Shown here one piece after another: positions 32,605 to 45,625 of a stretch of 64,000 bases of DNA. Each line of letters opens with the position of its first letter. Within the stretch, counting starts at the first letter, position 1. Origin of the DNA: Allacma fusca (lineage: Eukaryota > Arthropoda > Collembola > Symphypleona > Sminthuridae); contig OX359245.1 of the NCBI GenBank assembly GCA_947179485.1, forward strand, positions 80,153,067 to 80,217,066, in the 5' to 3' direction. A model generated the notes under the pieces. That model was given only the letters and a program-made list of their open reading frames with translations, had not been told where the DNA came from and ran no database searches. The translations under genes and the position numbers were made by a program.

Positions 32605-34206
32605 CTGTAAGAATTTAAGTAATGCTCTGATAACCCACACATGACGTCTCAAATCTTGTGACAAATTGAGAATTATATTTCTATTCGTCCAGAATCTTTT
32701 CGTCCAGAATCTATTCGTCTCTATTTCTTCCCAGTTCACAGATCTCTTATTAGGATTATATCGTAGATTGTAATAAATATCCGCTAGCGTAAACAACGTA
32801 GGTTCCGGGGATGATTTTTTATTAAAATACGATTTACACTTCAGCAAACGATCTTTCCAGTAACATGTGTCACTCCTCCATAACAGTAAGCACAGAAAGT
32901 ATTCCACATTGTCGACACCGCCCTCAGTTGTTAGCATGTCAAATAAAGTTCCGATGTGAATACCCCAATCGCAATTTTTCTCATTGTGTTCAAAAAAGGT
33001 ACGAATTTTACTCAGTGCTTCCTGACAAACTTGTGTTTTGCTTGCACATTGTTGAATCAATCTGTGTATCCTTGATCTTTTCCAATTATCGATTTTCACA
33101 ATTGAGTAATCTTTGAGTATTACAAGTCCTTTTTTCACATTCTGATTCGTAACTTCATTGTCCCTTTTTGACTCACAAGTTGTTCCACCGTAGATTGCAT
33201 TAATCAGTCCCAAATACAATCCATCGGGGTTCAGACAGGCCATGATATTAAGAAGTTCAATTGCAATGCTCACATATTCACGAGCACTAATTTTTTTAAC
33301 CGTTTGGTTGTAAATCAGTTCCAGGGCTGCTTCGTAATTCAACTCTCCGGAAACTTTTTCAAGTGGAACATCTTTTAGAATTTCGGTGTACAGTTCAATC
33401 CTAGACACAGTCTCATCAAGCGAAATTTCTTCTGCTTTTTCAACTATTGTGGAACCAACAAGACTCAAACCCAGGGGATAACCCCCCAGAGTTTTAACCA
33501 ATGAAGAAATAGCATCTTCCAAGGAAGTAGGAATTTCACGGCCTTGGACGAACAAGTAGTTCTTCAAAACGTCCGTGGATTCTTCATCTGTGAGTCTGTC
33601 GATGTAAATAAACTTTACTTCGTTTCGCGTGCCACCCCAAAGACTACTTCCATTACGAGATGTGGCTAAGAAAATTGGCTTGTTTTTTGGAAACTTCTTG
33701 AACAAAAGGTTTTCTATTCCGAATTGGGTCTCTGTCGTGGTTAATCCTTCTGCATTGTCAAAGATGAATAATCCATTTTTGAAACTGTTTGAAATCTTCG
33801 CCTGAATTTTGGGAACATCATCGAGAGATCTGAATTCCATTTCCATCCTTCCGGCCAATTCTCTGAAACTTGCTTCCACACTTTGCTTAGTTTCAGAATC
33901 AATCCACACGATATAGTCGTACATATCGGAAAACGTTTCTGCAAAGCTCTTAGCTGTCTCACTTTTTCCCATTCCCCCAAAACCCCGAAGTACAATTGTT
34001 CTGCGGAAAGAATCCGTTTCTTCCTTCATTTCCTCTATAGCTTCTTTGATTTCTTTAATTTTGTCATCCCTGCCAAAAAAATGCTTGTTCCTTTTTTCAA
34101 ACATGTGCAGAGGCGGTGTTTTACTTTCTGCATGCAAATTAACTATCACCCGGTTGTCAACATATTCAGCATTGATCGTTCCAGACACTCCAGTAACTGT
34201 CGCCAT
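32605..34206 (-). CDS. NB-ARC/STAND NTPase gene, exon 1
   Basis: A 534-codon exon starts at ATG 34206 (MATVTGVSGT) and ends at CAG|GTGTGT. If unspliced, the frame runs on to a TGA at 32512-32514 (564 residues). NB-ARC signature: Walker A GFGGMGKS at residues 75-82; WIDSE at 101-105; Walker B LFIFDNAEG near 146-154; sensor ATSRNGSSLW at 181-190; GLPL-like GGYPLGLSLVGS at 241-252. A winged-helix-like region ends in IHRLIQQC, the place of the MHD-type motif. Such proteins are ATP/ADP switches of the STAND class, cytosolic, used in innate immunity or apoptosis; the role here is inferred. The N-terminal 45 residues hold no CARD, TIR or death domain that I can see, and no TPR or LRR follows. The family call is firm and the start well supported. 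Tail exons are listed separately. Confidence 0.92.
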
Positions 34207-34209
34207 TTT

Positions 34210-35260
34210 GCTAAATTATGTTTTAGCACAGTAATTGCCACTTGATCTAGTTAGTTTGGAGGCAATCAATTATTAGTATTGTATATTCAAAGAAATCTCT
34301 TGTTATTGTCCAGTCGCCTTTTTCTCGTTAATTTTTAACATTCGTTCCTTTTGTTTTCAACATTTATGTAGGAATGTTTTCCATGTATTATAACAAAACA
34401 AGCGTGAGTTTAAAACAAACAGGATAATCCCCTTAAATTCATTAGCATTTTTATGGTTGCGTTATGCAAGAGCAAAGTTAGCGTATATAAATTTCGAGTC
34501 ATAAAAATACAACAAAAATAGGAATGATATTGCATAGTAAAGAGAAATGTATATCAACACAATTTGTTTTGGTATTTCCTGTATATCTTTGAATATTAGG
34601 TTATCTAATATTAATCATCACGAAATAGTTTGACTAACTGCTATTGGCATTTGAAAATAATGTATTTAATATTTGCATTATAGATGCCTAAATTATACAT
34701 TTTATGATACAAAAACAGAACATTTATGTGCTATTTTGACAAAAACACTACAGGGCACCAAATATTTAAAGCAAAATGGATTGCAGGTAGGTGAAGGTAC
34801 TAAGTACATCTTTATAGTTGTGTCTTGCGTGTACTAAATTCATTGTTCTTGGAACGCAAACATGAACTTTAAACAAAAAAACACACAACTAATCAATCCT
34901 ACTTCTCTTCAGAGGTGGATTTCACTAGTATTGGACCTTTGTAATCGTTTAAAATGAAACGCAATGCAGAAAAACGTTTTGCACAATGTATTTTATTTTG
35001 ATTTGTATTTCTATTTTAGTCGTTGTAGTCATAAAAAATGAGTATCGTTTCTTTGCAGTTTTACTATTACATTGAAGAACTATTTATACAAAAACCAAAG
35101 TAAATAAACAAGGAATTTGAATTTATCGGAAAATCATTAAGTTTTAATACCAATATTTATTTTCCAATCCTGTTTAGAACTTTACATTAAGATTCCAAAT
35201 CAAATATTTTTTTTGATTTAATTTGGATTTCGATTCAAATTTTCGACAAATTTTCAACCC
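34210..35260. other. Upstream region of the NB-ARC gene
   Basis: Non-coding on both strands as far as I can see. On the minus strand an AATTTAG lies 9 bases before the ATG, so the ATG could sit just inside an exon with the promoter further right. No promoter element is claimed. Confidence 0.4.
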
Positions 35261-35268
35261 TGACCTCT

Positions 35269-35454
35269 GTGAGTGCTGGGATGATTTTTAAGAAATGCAA
35301 AAATTATTGCAATTTTGACAACAAAAAGTCAGGAAATGGTTGGTACAAGTTTCGAACAGCCGGGGACAGCATAACCCGTACCTCCCTAACATTTTTTGAG
35401 AAGACAATTTCCCTTTGTCTGGGATTGACTGATGACTTTGTTACATTAGTTTGA
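35269..35454 (+). pseudogene. Possible transposase DNA-binding fragment
   Basis: A 61-residue reading with CNFDNKKSGNGWYKFRTAG resembles the CENP-B/pogo-type HTH segment (FNkekkmaGkdWfxxF). The rest of a transposase is absent. Weak, from memory, and short; it may be chance. Confidence 0.25.
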
Positions 35455-35459
35455 CTAGG

Positions 35460-37180
35460 ATTACAACCCAACGTGGCAATCTAGTCCGATTCAAAGTACT
35501 TGCCAAATCTGTGGTCGAATATATGTGATTTTAATACGTATGTGAAAACCACTTTAATGCGTTTACTGATTCTCGTATATAACTGCCACTATTGTAGAAG
35601 TGATAAACGAGTTTTTCAACGACTGGCTTGTTTCTTTTCAGCAGGTGGTTTTTATTTTTCTACCAGCTAATTTCAGCAGGAGATATAAAAAATAATCTAA
35701 TAGATATTTACAAAAATCCAACACTGCTGTAGAATGTACACTTACGCGTAAAAATGAAACCATTAATGCATAATCGCAGAAATACTTGTTCCAAATGACG
35801 GCATTTTTAGTTCCCACGCTATTATCTTGATGCTGCGAGCGAAAATTGTAAGAAAGAATATGAATGAATTGGCTACATAATAAATAATTGCAGTCTCAGA
35901 AGTTTAGTTTAGACTGTTATTATAACAAACGTGGGAACGCAATCCAAAGCAAACAAACTGAAAAATTATTCGGTGTCAGCTTGTATAGTTAGTCTGTAAA
36001 AATAATTTGTTAAAACCTCGGATGATAAAATATTTAATATTTAAAGCAGTTGTGCCCAATATTGACCAATTTAAGACCCATATATCGTCGGAAACCATTA
36101 TAAGCAAATCTGAGGCCATGGTACCAGCTGGGCTCAATATGGGCAAATGTCAGGCAAAGAAACCGCATGTGGCCAATACGAACATATTTAAAACAAACCA
36201 GCTCTGACCAATTTGGGCCAGTCTTATGTCACCAAACCAGCAAGGAATACCAGCTGGTGTAAATGTTGATCAAATTAAGCTTTGAAAAAATCATATATGG
36301 ACATAGATGGCACCAATACTTGTACGCGCTAGAACGCTGAACCCTGTAAATAAACTCACAAAATTTCAATCCGATCCTAAGGTCCCATCGATTATGCAGT
36401 TAATTTCTTACATACTGGTAAACCCTTATTCATCATTCACTTCATATGGATACTTTTTCATTCCTTGAGAACCACTGTATAGATAATTTACTTTGCAAAA
36501 GCTGGTGACTGTGCTTTTCTGTCTTAAGTAAATATGTTAACACTTGTGTATTTGACATTTTTCGATTTCATTAGGTCAAACGAGTGACCAAAGATTCGCT
36601 AAAATTTTCGAAAGATTTCGTTGTCAAATTTTGATGATGTGGTAGTTAATCTTGTTGTATAAAGATTCCAAATTTACAACCAAGGACTCCTTGTACATGG
36701 AAAGGCCTGCTATCTTCAAGGGAGATTTAAACAAAACCGACCCCTGTCTGTGCAGTGATTTTATAATCCAGAGATTCAATGAACTTTTAACATTTAAAAA
36801 TATTTGGTTCAGACCTGCTTTCGGGTCAAGTATTTTGAGGATTCGAACTTGAACTTGACCTGCACTTGAATTTTCAAGTAGATATTTGTAAGTACCCGGA
36901 CTTGGCGTTTCGGGTCCCAGGAGTTACTTGTCATTCCAATTCATGTCATGCAAGAAATCTTACATAAACCCAAAATTGATCTGATATTTGAATGTCGGGT
37001 CCATAAATCTTGCGAACCGAAGGTTTTTCCTTGTTAGTATCATTGGGCAATTTACGTCAACAGTATTTCAATAACGAGGAAAATTAGAAGTATAGTTTTT
37101 ATCACGACGATTTACAGAAATATCAACAGTCACTAGAAATGAAAGTGACCTCCAGCTTCTGTGCATATCTTTGCAGCCAT
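35460..37180. other. Gene-free stretch
   Basis: No supported gene. At 36047-36235 phrases with TTGACCAATTT and GGCCA resemble words at 23884-24010. At 36838-36910 there are a few TTGACTTGAA-type words, related to the subterminal arrays of the element at 42377. Confidence 0.5.
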
Positions 37181-37189
37181 GGTTTCTAG

Positions 37190-37352
37190 TAGGGATGCAA
37201 ATGGTCTGGCCCGGACCACTTATAATGGTCCGTTATTGCTCTGGTCTGATTCAACACTTGGACTACACCAGATATATTTTTGGTCCCGTCCAAACGACTG
37301 AATCAGACCAGTTTCATAAAATCTGAATCAGACCAGACCATTGGCATCATTA
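37190..37352. mobile_element. Short hAT-like MITE, 163 bp
   Basis: The ends are TAGGGATGCAAATGGTCTGG and, reversed, TAATGATGCCAATGGTCTGG. Flanks GTTTCTAG (37182-37189) and GTTCCTAG (37353-37360) are an 8-bp duplication with one change. Internal words GGTCTGAT and AATCAGACCAG face each other, so it can fold back. Its GGTCTGG words recall the element at 11443-12936. Confidence 0.75.
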
Positions 37353-37360
37353 GTTCCTAG

Positions 37361-40300
37361 AATGCATGTTGCAGAAGTGCGAAAACCGAAGGAGAAGAAC
37401 GCACAAAGCAAGCACACGTTGGAATCGATACTTGAAAGTGCAATTTCGGGTTCATGTAAATTCCATGCAAAGGTTTTCATTAAAGATTCTCCAGTTTGCT
37501 AAAATTTGGACTGGTTACCTTTTGGTAAACGTTTGGGAATCTGGGCATATTCGTGTGTCAAGGGAACTATCCCGCTGATCTTTCCACTTCTACTGTTAGA
37601 AAATAATTGTCGGCGGGAGCAGTTACCATGAAAGAGGGTTCGGGTAGGAAAAACTGGGTCCCGGGGCCTATTTCACCAAGCGCTCTTCACTCCTCAATTT
37701 TCACTTTTCATTTGGTTTTGAAACGTTTTTGTTCCACCATTATACTTTGCATTTGTAAAATTCGAAATGCAAAGTAGTAACGTTTCACACCGGATTTTGC
37801 AATTTAAGTTTCACAATACTCGCCGGGAAAATGCAAAAGTGCAGAGTTTTGCAAATTTCCATGAAATGAAAATTAGAAAGAATAAATTTAAAAAATTTCG
37901 GTAGCATCACATGACCGCCACAATGGTTGTCATAGATGTAATATACATTGTATCTACATAGACATAAAATTCAATATTTTGCATACTAGCTTTGCTCTCC
38001 TTGTAATCGCCCCGGGATTACAAGATTCAGATTTTTCATATATGTATGAATGATGACACAAATAGCTAGCTAACTACTAGCTAATAGCTAGTTCCGTTGA
38101 TGTTAAGGTTAACTCTGTATACTTTATATGCTTATTCACTTGAGCAAAAACTATCGGCGATACCCGATATTGTCGCAAATATCGCCAAAATGCATAATAC
38201 CAAAACCGATATTCCCGATACTGACAAACTGGCGATACTTGCCAACACTACAGTATTCACCCCTCCAGCAATCAGTGCTGCGCACAAGTTCAAGTTGACC
38301 ATGTGTTCGAGTCATAGTCAAGGTAAAAAATATTTATAACTTGAGCTAGTGGAAGGACCAGTTCATTCCAAAACTGAAAATTTAAAATTAAAATTTTGAA
38401 AAGATACCTTCCATCTTCCTGCACAAATCCGACCCGTTCTAAAGGCCAGCGAAATACCCCGTTATTTATAATTTCCATCATTGGAACGACCATGTAACCT
38501 TAACACTAAGTATATTTGTATTACAGTAATTTAAAGACCACTTCCATATCAAATGAAAATTTACGAATTTCCACAAAAGAAATTCAAATTCATTGTTAAA
38601 TATTTCAGTTTCGTAATATGGTTCGGACGTCTTGGTTAATATTCTATATTTGAATTAGTGTGGTTGTTCCCAAACCACTTTGGGAACGTTTTTGAACACG
38701 GGGAGTGTTCCCGAAATATAGGGACAAAAGCGGGTGAAGGAACAGAAACAAAAGCGGTATCTACCTGGTAATTACACGAAGTTTGTAATAAAAAAATGCC
38801 TCACACACAAAACATAACTTCAAAAGTATGTCCAAGGGTGGATCTACGGTGTTGCCCACCCAAACGTTTGGGGCAACATTTTGGTTTAAAAAACATTGAA
38901 GACCCTGAGATTACAAGTGGACAGGCTAACAAAGCCGTTTTGAGGGTTAGAGCTAGGCTAAACAAACAATTTTATAAATCCACCCCTGAGTACGTGACAA
39001 TACATCAAATAATTAACATTTAACAAGCTAATTTTTAAAATGCACCTACCCATGCTGCGAAAGTGAAATTCTCATGAATGCTACGAATTGAAGCTAAGAA
39101 AACTGCAGCGCGCTGTTTTGTTTAATAGTTTCAGGATAATGAAGTTGACACTTGTCATAGCTGATTTCAATAACTTCTGTACTTTGCGCTGCGACAATTA
39201 ATTTAGAGACTGCTACAAAATTTAAATTTAAATTCATTTAAATTCGAGTACCTAAAGGCGTTGGACATGGTGCACTGTTATTTATTTTTCATCAAGTCGA
39301 TTTGGTTTTCAAAGAGATTCATAAATTTGGTTACATTATAAAGGTGCTGAGGCATAAATGTGCGGTACTTTCAATTTTCTGCGAGTTTTTTAGTACTTCT
39401 GGGGACATGAACTGGAACAATCATGTTCCTCCAGAAACAGGATTACGAACTTTGGATTTTTATCGTAACAGGATAATTGAGTTAGTTCTGGAAAAATGGT
39501 TCTAGGAACAGATACATGTGTGGGTACGAAACTTCCAGCCCCATGGGCAACACGAACAATGACACTTATTCCATATACAAGCCCAAGTTACTAACCCAAA
39601 TATTTAATATCGACTTTTTAATCAAACAAGTGGAAATTTTAAAAGGATTCAACACAGGAATTTAGATTATTCATACCAAAGAAGAACTCTCGGAGGAAAT
39701 TTACACAATCCCATCCTCATCGTCACATATTTATTCCTCAACACATGCAGTTTCGGTACCCGTCACAACTCAAAATTTCCATTCGAATAAATTATAAATT
39801 TTAGAAAATTCTGTAAGTACTAGTCAGAGCAATCAATATAATTTGGTAACAATTACTAGCCATTTTAATACAAATCAAATACAGACCTACTATTAGAAAC
39901 ATGGTTCCACTGAGTTCATAGAATTGCTGATGTTTAGTCACATAGTGATAACCGTTATCCTGTTTAGCGAAGATTGGTTGCAGGAGGTTCTTTGGCAGGA
40001 TTCAGAAGACTAGTAGTCTCAAACATCTTTAGGACTAGCGAGTAACCTTGCAACAGGACGCTTCCTGTACTTGTCTGCTTTAAAGTTTTATGATTCATAG
40101 AGGTAGTATATATAAACGATCAACTAAAGGACAAGAAATTTCCTGTTCATTTTTAGAAGACAATTATTGCAAAATTCTTGTTGATTTCACATACGGAAAG
40201 CTTGACAAATTAGAACACCTTTGTTTTCTAATAACGTAAGTTGCACTATTTGGAAGGGACAAAATGCACTTATATGTTGGGACTTATTCTTTAATATTTT

Positions 40301-40861
40301 CGTTCTATCTTATATACAAGAAAGATTATACTTATAAAGATGTCACGTAGATCTGGAAGGCAATTTGCAATGTGACAGTGAAAGACAATACTGGTTGCAG
40401 GTGTTTGTCCTTCAAGAGTTTCGTTTCTGCTTAACTTATGGTATTCCTAAATTATTGAGAACTGAATTGTAACGTTGCCAAAATTCAGGCAGTATTACAT
40501 AAAAATACACTAAACATAAATGAGGAAGCAACTTTTCTCCAATAAGTACGCCATCCGAAAGTTATATAAAATGCATACATGCGTGTGTATAAACATGATA
40601 TGAACACTTAGTACTCAAAACAGGGATTCTACAATACAATTTCGCAACAAATAATTATTTAATCTCTAAACTGATGACGACACTGGATTACTGTATTTTG
40701 CAATACAGTATACTTTATGCGAAAGCATATACAACAATTAATGTGGTCAAATGGGATGTAAGTATAAAGAGTGTGCCAGATTTAGTTTACATCAATTGCA
40801 AACTTAAATTCCCATTTCAATTTCATTCAGTATAAAATGCACTCATATCATTTGTTAACGC
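37361..40861. other. Mostly gene-free, with a possible hAT end
   Basis: No supported gene. At 38140-38262 CGATA words are dense and the right edge reads back CTGTAGTGTTGGCAAGTATC, like a hAT terminus, but the other end and a target duplication were not found. At 38660-38735 there are GGGAACA-type words. Readings at 37366, 38097, 38796 and 39302 lack motifs. Confidence 0.4.
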
Positions 40862-41240
40862 AAACAGTATACTTAAATTTATTCAGCAAAAATCACTCCC
40901 ACTCGGAAAAGTACAAGAAAAAAATATAAATAGAGGACCGCATAAGATTCGTATCTGTACTACTTGCATTATTAAGTTCATATTGCGTTTTGTTAACTGC
41001 TGAATTAATTTGACATTTCCTGCTCCAAGCATTTGTACGCCAGCGCATTTAATTCTATCACACAATTGAAAACACTTTAACCCATCCTAAAGCCACAGCT
41101 CGTAGGAATCCAGTTTTATTTTGTGTTTGCGGGTTTATTTCTTGGAAATTTATTAAAGCAATGCCCACAGTGTCTCACAATCAGTGTAATAATATGTTGA
41201 CTTGTTGACGCATTTCGTTTGCAGAAGGAAAATGATTAGG
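40862..41240. repeat. Repeat copy 1, partner at 43656-44025
   Basis: About 370 bp shared at roughly 80% by eye: TTATTCAGCAAAAATCACTC, CTCGGAAAAG, TAAGTTCATAT-GCGTTTT, CATTTGTACG, CACAACTCGTAGGA-TCCAG and TGACTTGTTGACGCATTTC. The partner lies just right of the hAT-like element at 42377-43600. No conserved reading frame. Confidence 0.75.
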
Positions 41241-41639
41241 CATTAATTCATACACCAAAATAAATAATAAATAATTATTGTATTTTCAATAAAGTTGTCT
41301 ATTTTACCTTGTAACATAGTATGCAAAGTAAGTAGATCCATAGCTACAGCTAAATATTGAAACAATTCTCGGGAGCATAGCAAAATTTTATGCCTTAGTC
41401 TGAATATACCCACCTACCCAACGTGCCACAGATGAGCAAAATACCATCAAATGAAAATGCCAGGGCAATTTGGACAGGGATAAAGCCGAAAATGTCAGGG
41501 CATTTGCAATTTTGTAAACCTGTTTACAACATTCATAATTAGCCCCCTATACAAATAAATTTAATTTTTCTCCAAAGGTAATCCATTCTGCATGGATATT
41601 AATGCGTTCCTCCTCAATGAACCCTTCCAGCATAACAAG

Positions 41640-42120
41640 TTTTCCCTCTAGCGTGCAGATGTGCAAATTCCATAATTTGCCCCTCCCCCATAAAAATATA
41701 AAATTTTCTCCAAATGCAATCCTATCAAGGATTCATTGGGAGCGAAAACACAAATATGAATTTAGAGGGAAAATAGTCGAGAAAATTTGACGATATTTGT
41801 GTGTGAGGACCTAGATATACAGGATGTACATGTGCACATGCAGGATAAAAAGGCTACGACGGAATGATTCATTGAGGAAAACATTAGTGTTCATGTCGGA
41901 GAGATTACCTTTGAATAAAATATGACAATATTTGTCTAAGGATGGGGCTAGCTATGCAGGCTGTGCATATGCACATCAGAGATAAACAAGCTATGCTGGA
42001 GGTAATCCTTGAGGACGGGATCATTAGTGGACATGTTGGAGGGATTATTTTTCAAAACAGTGTGACGATATTTGCGTGGGGCTAATTATTAATGTTGTGA
42101 ATATGTACATCATAGAGCAA
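41640..42120. repeat. Tandem repeat, about 135-140 bp unit
   Basis: Three diverged units start at GACGATATTTGTG (41789), GACAATATTTGTC (41923) and GACGATATTTGCG (42063). Each continues with a GGCTA-type phrase, a TGTGCATATGCACAT-like palindrome, GATAAA-AGGCTA and TTGAGGA...CATTAGTG. The unit before 41789 is partial. Confidence 0.65.
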
Positions 42121-42376
42121 ATCACAATAGTCTAGTTTAAGCGCATGTATAAGTGATTAAATATGGAGTAAATATATCATATCAACAACATACATACGGA
42201 TGCGCCATGATAAAGGGATTAGTTTGGAGGGAATTTTGTTGAAGGCTATATAAATGTGCACGTAAAACTCGAAATTCATTGAAATAGTGAAAATCAAAAT
42301 TGCATCGACTTTCAAAAACTGAAAATTGTTAGGGGATTTAACATTGACGTTTTTTGAACAGACAGGTGGTATCGTC

Positions 42377-43600
42377 CAGAGCTGCGTTCAAGTCAAGTAA
42401 AACGAAAAGTTGACCCTGAACTTGACTTGACCCTGACAGTCAAGTAGGTTTTTCAGACTGTCTTGAACTTGACGGTTCATGGTCAGACAATTACTTGAAA
42501 ATTCAGGGTCAAGTATTCAAGTACTTTTCGCGTAACTTGAACCTGGTCAAGTATAGCCGGGACAACTCTTGACTTGACCATGACTTGACCATGACCCGAA
42601 CTTGAACTTGACTTGAATTGTCAAGTTTTTCAAAATAGAAATATAAAAATAGTATTCACACTTTAAAATATAGCAACAACACTAATTGTATATAATCTGA
42701 TCAAATACTCTTGATGTTTCTTACTGCATTCAATTAATCGACTAAAACAGCAAATGAAAATATTATTCACAATTCACAGGCTTCACCAAAAACATTTTGA
42801 TTAATTAAATCTCGATGATTAATTAGTGTCTTAAATTGGTGTAAGTAAATCATTTCCCATTGAATTTTACTATTAATAATAATTACTTTGTGCTAACATT
42901 CAAGTTTAGGCTGCTTCACTCAAAATATTCACAATTCAGCGTCCGCCCTGTTAATGCAACACACTGGCTTATATATGTAGTACAGTTGCTAACGTTGTAC
43001 AAATGTTACATTATTTAGAACGAAAAGAGTACTTGAATTTAAGTAACTTGATTCATGAACAATGCATTTATTTTATACAACAATACAGTACAACAATTAT
43101 TGAACTTTGTCGCTTTCAGAGTTGCTGCTTCGAACCTTTTATATTCTTATTCTTTAGTTCACTAGTAAAACCGTGGCTTTCCAAGCGGATCTGGAGATAT
43201 TGAATCGTAAAGCGTAAAGATGTTTTTTTGACGAACTTGCATGGGTACGGAGTCTCGGAGTAACGACAACGACACTTTGGAAAAAAGCCTATTGAAATAT
43301 ATGGCGCCACAACTTTGATATGCGTAACGTTTCGTTACTTGAATAAGTACTTGAAATACTCATGGTTCCCGGTCAAGGATTTATACATCTTTACTTGACC
43401 ATGAACATGACTTGACTCTCAAGTAGAATTTTTAGTCTTGACCATGATAACTACTTGATTTCAAATCTCAGGTTCAAGTATATACATAACTTGACCATGA
43501 CTTGAATGTTCAAGTATCCATTATATTTTACTTGACCATGACCCGAACTTGACCATGACTTGAAATACTCATGGTCTACTTGAACTTGAGCGCAGCTCTG
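42377..43600. mobile_element. hAT-like non-autonomous element with TTGACC/TCAAGT arrays, 1224 bp
   Basis: Ends CAGAGCTGCGTTCAAGT and, reversed, CAGAGCTGCGCTCAAGT. The 8-bp duplication GTATCGTC is exact (42369-42376, 43601-43608). Both ends carry long stretches of CTTGACCATGACTTGAA-type words. The middle is AT-rich, with no transposase. Inserted directly after the dispersed repeat shared with 8240-8335. Confidence 0.93.
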
Positions 43601-43655
43601 GTATCGTCTTTGGTACCACCTGGGATTTTGTTATAAATTTTGAAACTTTGTTTAC

Positions 43656-44025
43656 TCAAACGGTATACTTACCTTTATTCAGCAAAAATCACTCCTACTC
43701 GGAAAAGCACAAGTGAAAAATATTAAATAAAGAAGAAATGAGAACCACATAAGAGTCGTAACTGCACTACACGCATTAGTAAGTTCATATCGCGTTTTCT
43801 TGGCTGCTAAAATTAATTTGGAATTTCCTGCTCAAAACATTTGTACGTCAGCATATTTAATTTTATCACACATTTGAAAACTATTTAACCCACCCCAGAG
43901 CCACAACTCGTAGGACTCCAGTTTTATGTTGTGTGTGCGGTTAAATTTGTTAAAGTATTGGCTACAGTGCCTCACAGTGTAATAATAGATTGACTTGTTG
44001 ACGCATTTCTTTTTCAGAAGGAAAA
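43656..44025. repeat. Repeat copy 2, partner at 40862-41240
   Basis: Second copy of the 370-bp repeat, in the same orientation, 2.8 kb to the right of the first. It begins at CGGTATACTTACCTTTATTC and ends near CGCATTTCTTTTTCAGAAGG. Confidence 0.75.
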
Positions 44026-44262
44026 AAGTCGTTGTTCTTAATTATTTAACAACTGGTTGTGATTAGAGCGACTACAACATTGAATACCCTAAGTACTTTT
44101 TAAGCGCATATTTACTTAATGTTATACTTGGTTGCACATAATAATGACTCCGGAAGAGCAGAGAAAAAACAGTTCTGATTTTTGTGGGAAGACGGGAACA
44201 TTCTTCGAGCGGAAAAAATATTTCCGACTTGGAAAATCTCAATGGCTGAGATTCATTTTTGC

Positions 44263-45617
44263 CAGGGTTGAAAATTGGAATAGGAATTGGAATCAGAATC
44301 GAAAAAGAATCCAAAAATTTAAAGTATTAGAATCGGAATCGGAATTAAAAATACTATAAAATTAGGTATTGGAATTCTAATCGGAATTGGACAGTAAGAA
44401 TCGGTATTGGTATTAGAATTTAATGATATTCCAACGAATTCCGATTCCATTTCCGATATTACATTACACAGCCATAAAGATCCCTTCAGGACCTTTTATC
44501 ACCTCTACATTTTACACTTCTACATGGTTTTTTGTGCAAATAGTTCTTCATTGTAGTAATAAAAATCATCGCTACGCGATAATTTGAGGCTTCGCGTAGG
44601 GCGGCATCAGACATCCCCGTCAAAGTATGATGAATTTTGAGCTTTTTCAAAATTTTAGACATTTTTTCAAAAAACCTATCGGGCCGATTTCAACCACATA
44701 AGCGATAACCATTCCGATTTACATAAGCCATATTAAAAAAACAATTCGTTGAAATCGATTAAGTAGTGTTAGAGATAGCTAGTCATTTAACTTGAAGTTC
44801 AAAATTTCAAATTTTTTTTCAAAAACTATCGGGCCGATTTCAACCAAATACGAACTCAGGCTTACTTTTGACACTAGTAATATCCATACAAAATTTCGTT
44901 GAAATCGGACCAGTAGTTTTTGAGTAATCGTGCGGAAGAACACACAGACGTACGGACATGGCTATTTTACTAGGGGGCTCACGCCACCCTAAAAATGGAA
45001 AAAGACTGATCAATGCAAGTTTATAACGAATGGTGCATAGATAAATGTGCACGAATCAATGCATCACTTGTTTATGATTACTACGACTACAAAAAAAATT
45101 AGAAATACAAAAAACATGAAAGACGTGTTCCAACTTCCAGCGTATTCTGTTGAACAACTATGGACCGCACAAGGGACAACTGAATTAACTTGTTCAAGTA
45201 GTGGAATGATTCCGAATTTTCAGAAATTCTCCAGCCAGTAACATTTGTAATTTTGAGAATTCCAGTAACTTCGGTTACTATGGACATACTTTTTTCTCCA
45301 TTACGTTCAATTTAAAACTATAACCTAGGTCGACTACCGAAGGAATCCCTGCAAAACATGTTGTTTATTCAAGTAAACAAACAGTCTAAATGACGTGGTC
45401 GAATAACTTAAAATGACAAACATATCAACAAATTATAGGTTACATGCATAGAATCGGAATTGGAATCGGAATTATTTAAAAGTATTTGAATTAATTGGTA
45501 TCGGAATTCAAAATTAATTATTTGGATACATCGGAATCGGAATCTAAATCGAAATTAAATTTAAGCAGGTATTGTAATTGGAATCGGAATTTTTATTTTT
45601 CCGATATTTCATCCCTG
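44263..45617. mobile_element. hAT-like non-autonomous element with GGAATCGGAATT arrays, 1355 bp
   Basis: Ends CAGGGTTGAAA and, reversed, CAGGGATGAAA, with an exact 8-bp duplication ATTTTTGC (44255-44262, 45618-45625). The subterminal regions consist of GGAATTGGAATCGGAAT words at both ends. The middle (about 44560-44990) holds GGGCCGATTTCAACCA twice, 130 bp apart, and a CTAGGGGGCTCACGCCACCC phrase, probably another repeat. No transposase. Confidence 0.9.
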
Positions 45618-45625
45618 ATTTTTGC

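Noticed and set aside
38140..38262. A sixth large hAT element with CGATA words
   Set aside because: Only one plausible end; no second end and no 8-bp duplication found, so it is not listed as an element.
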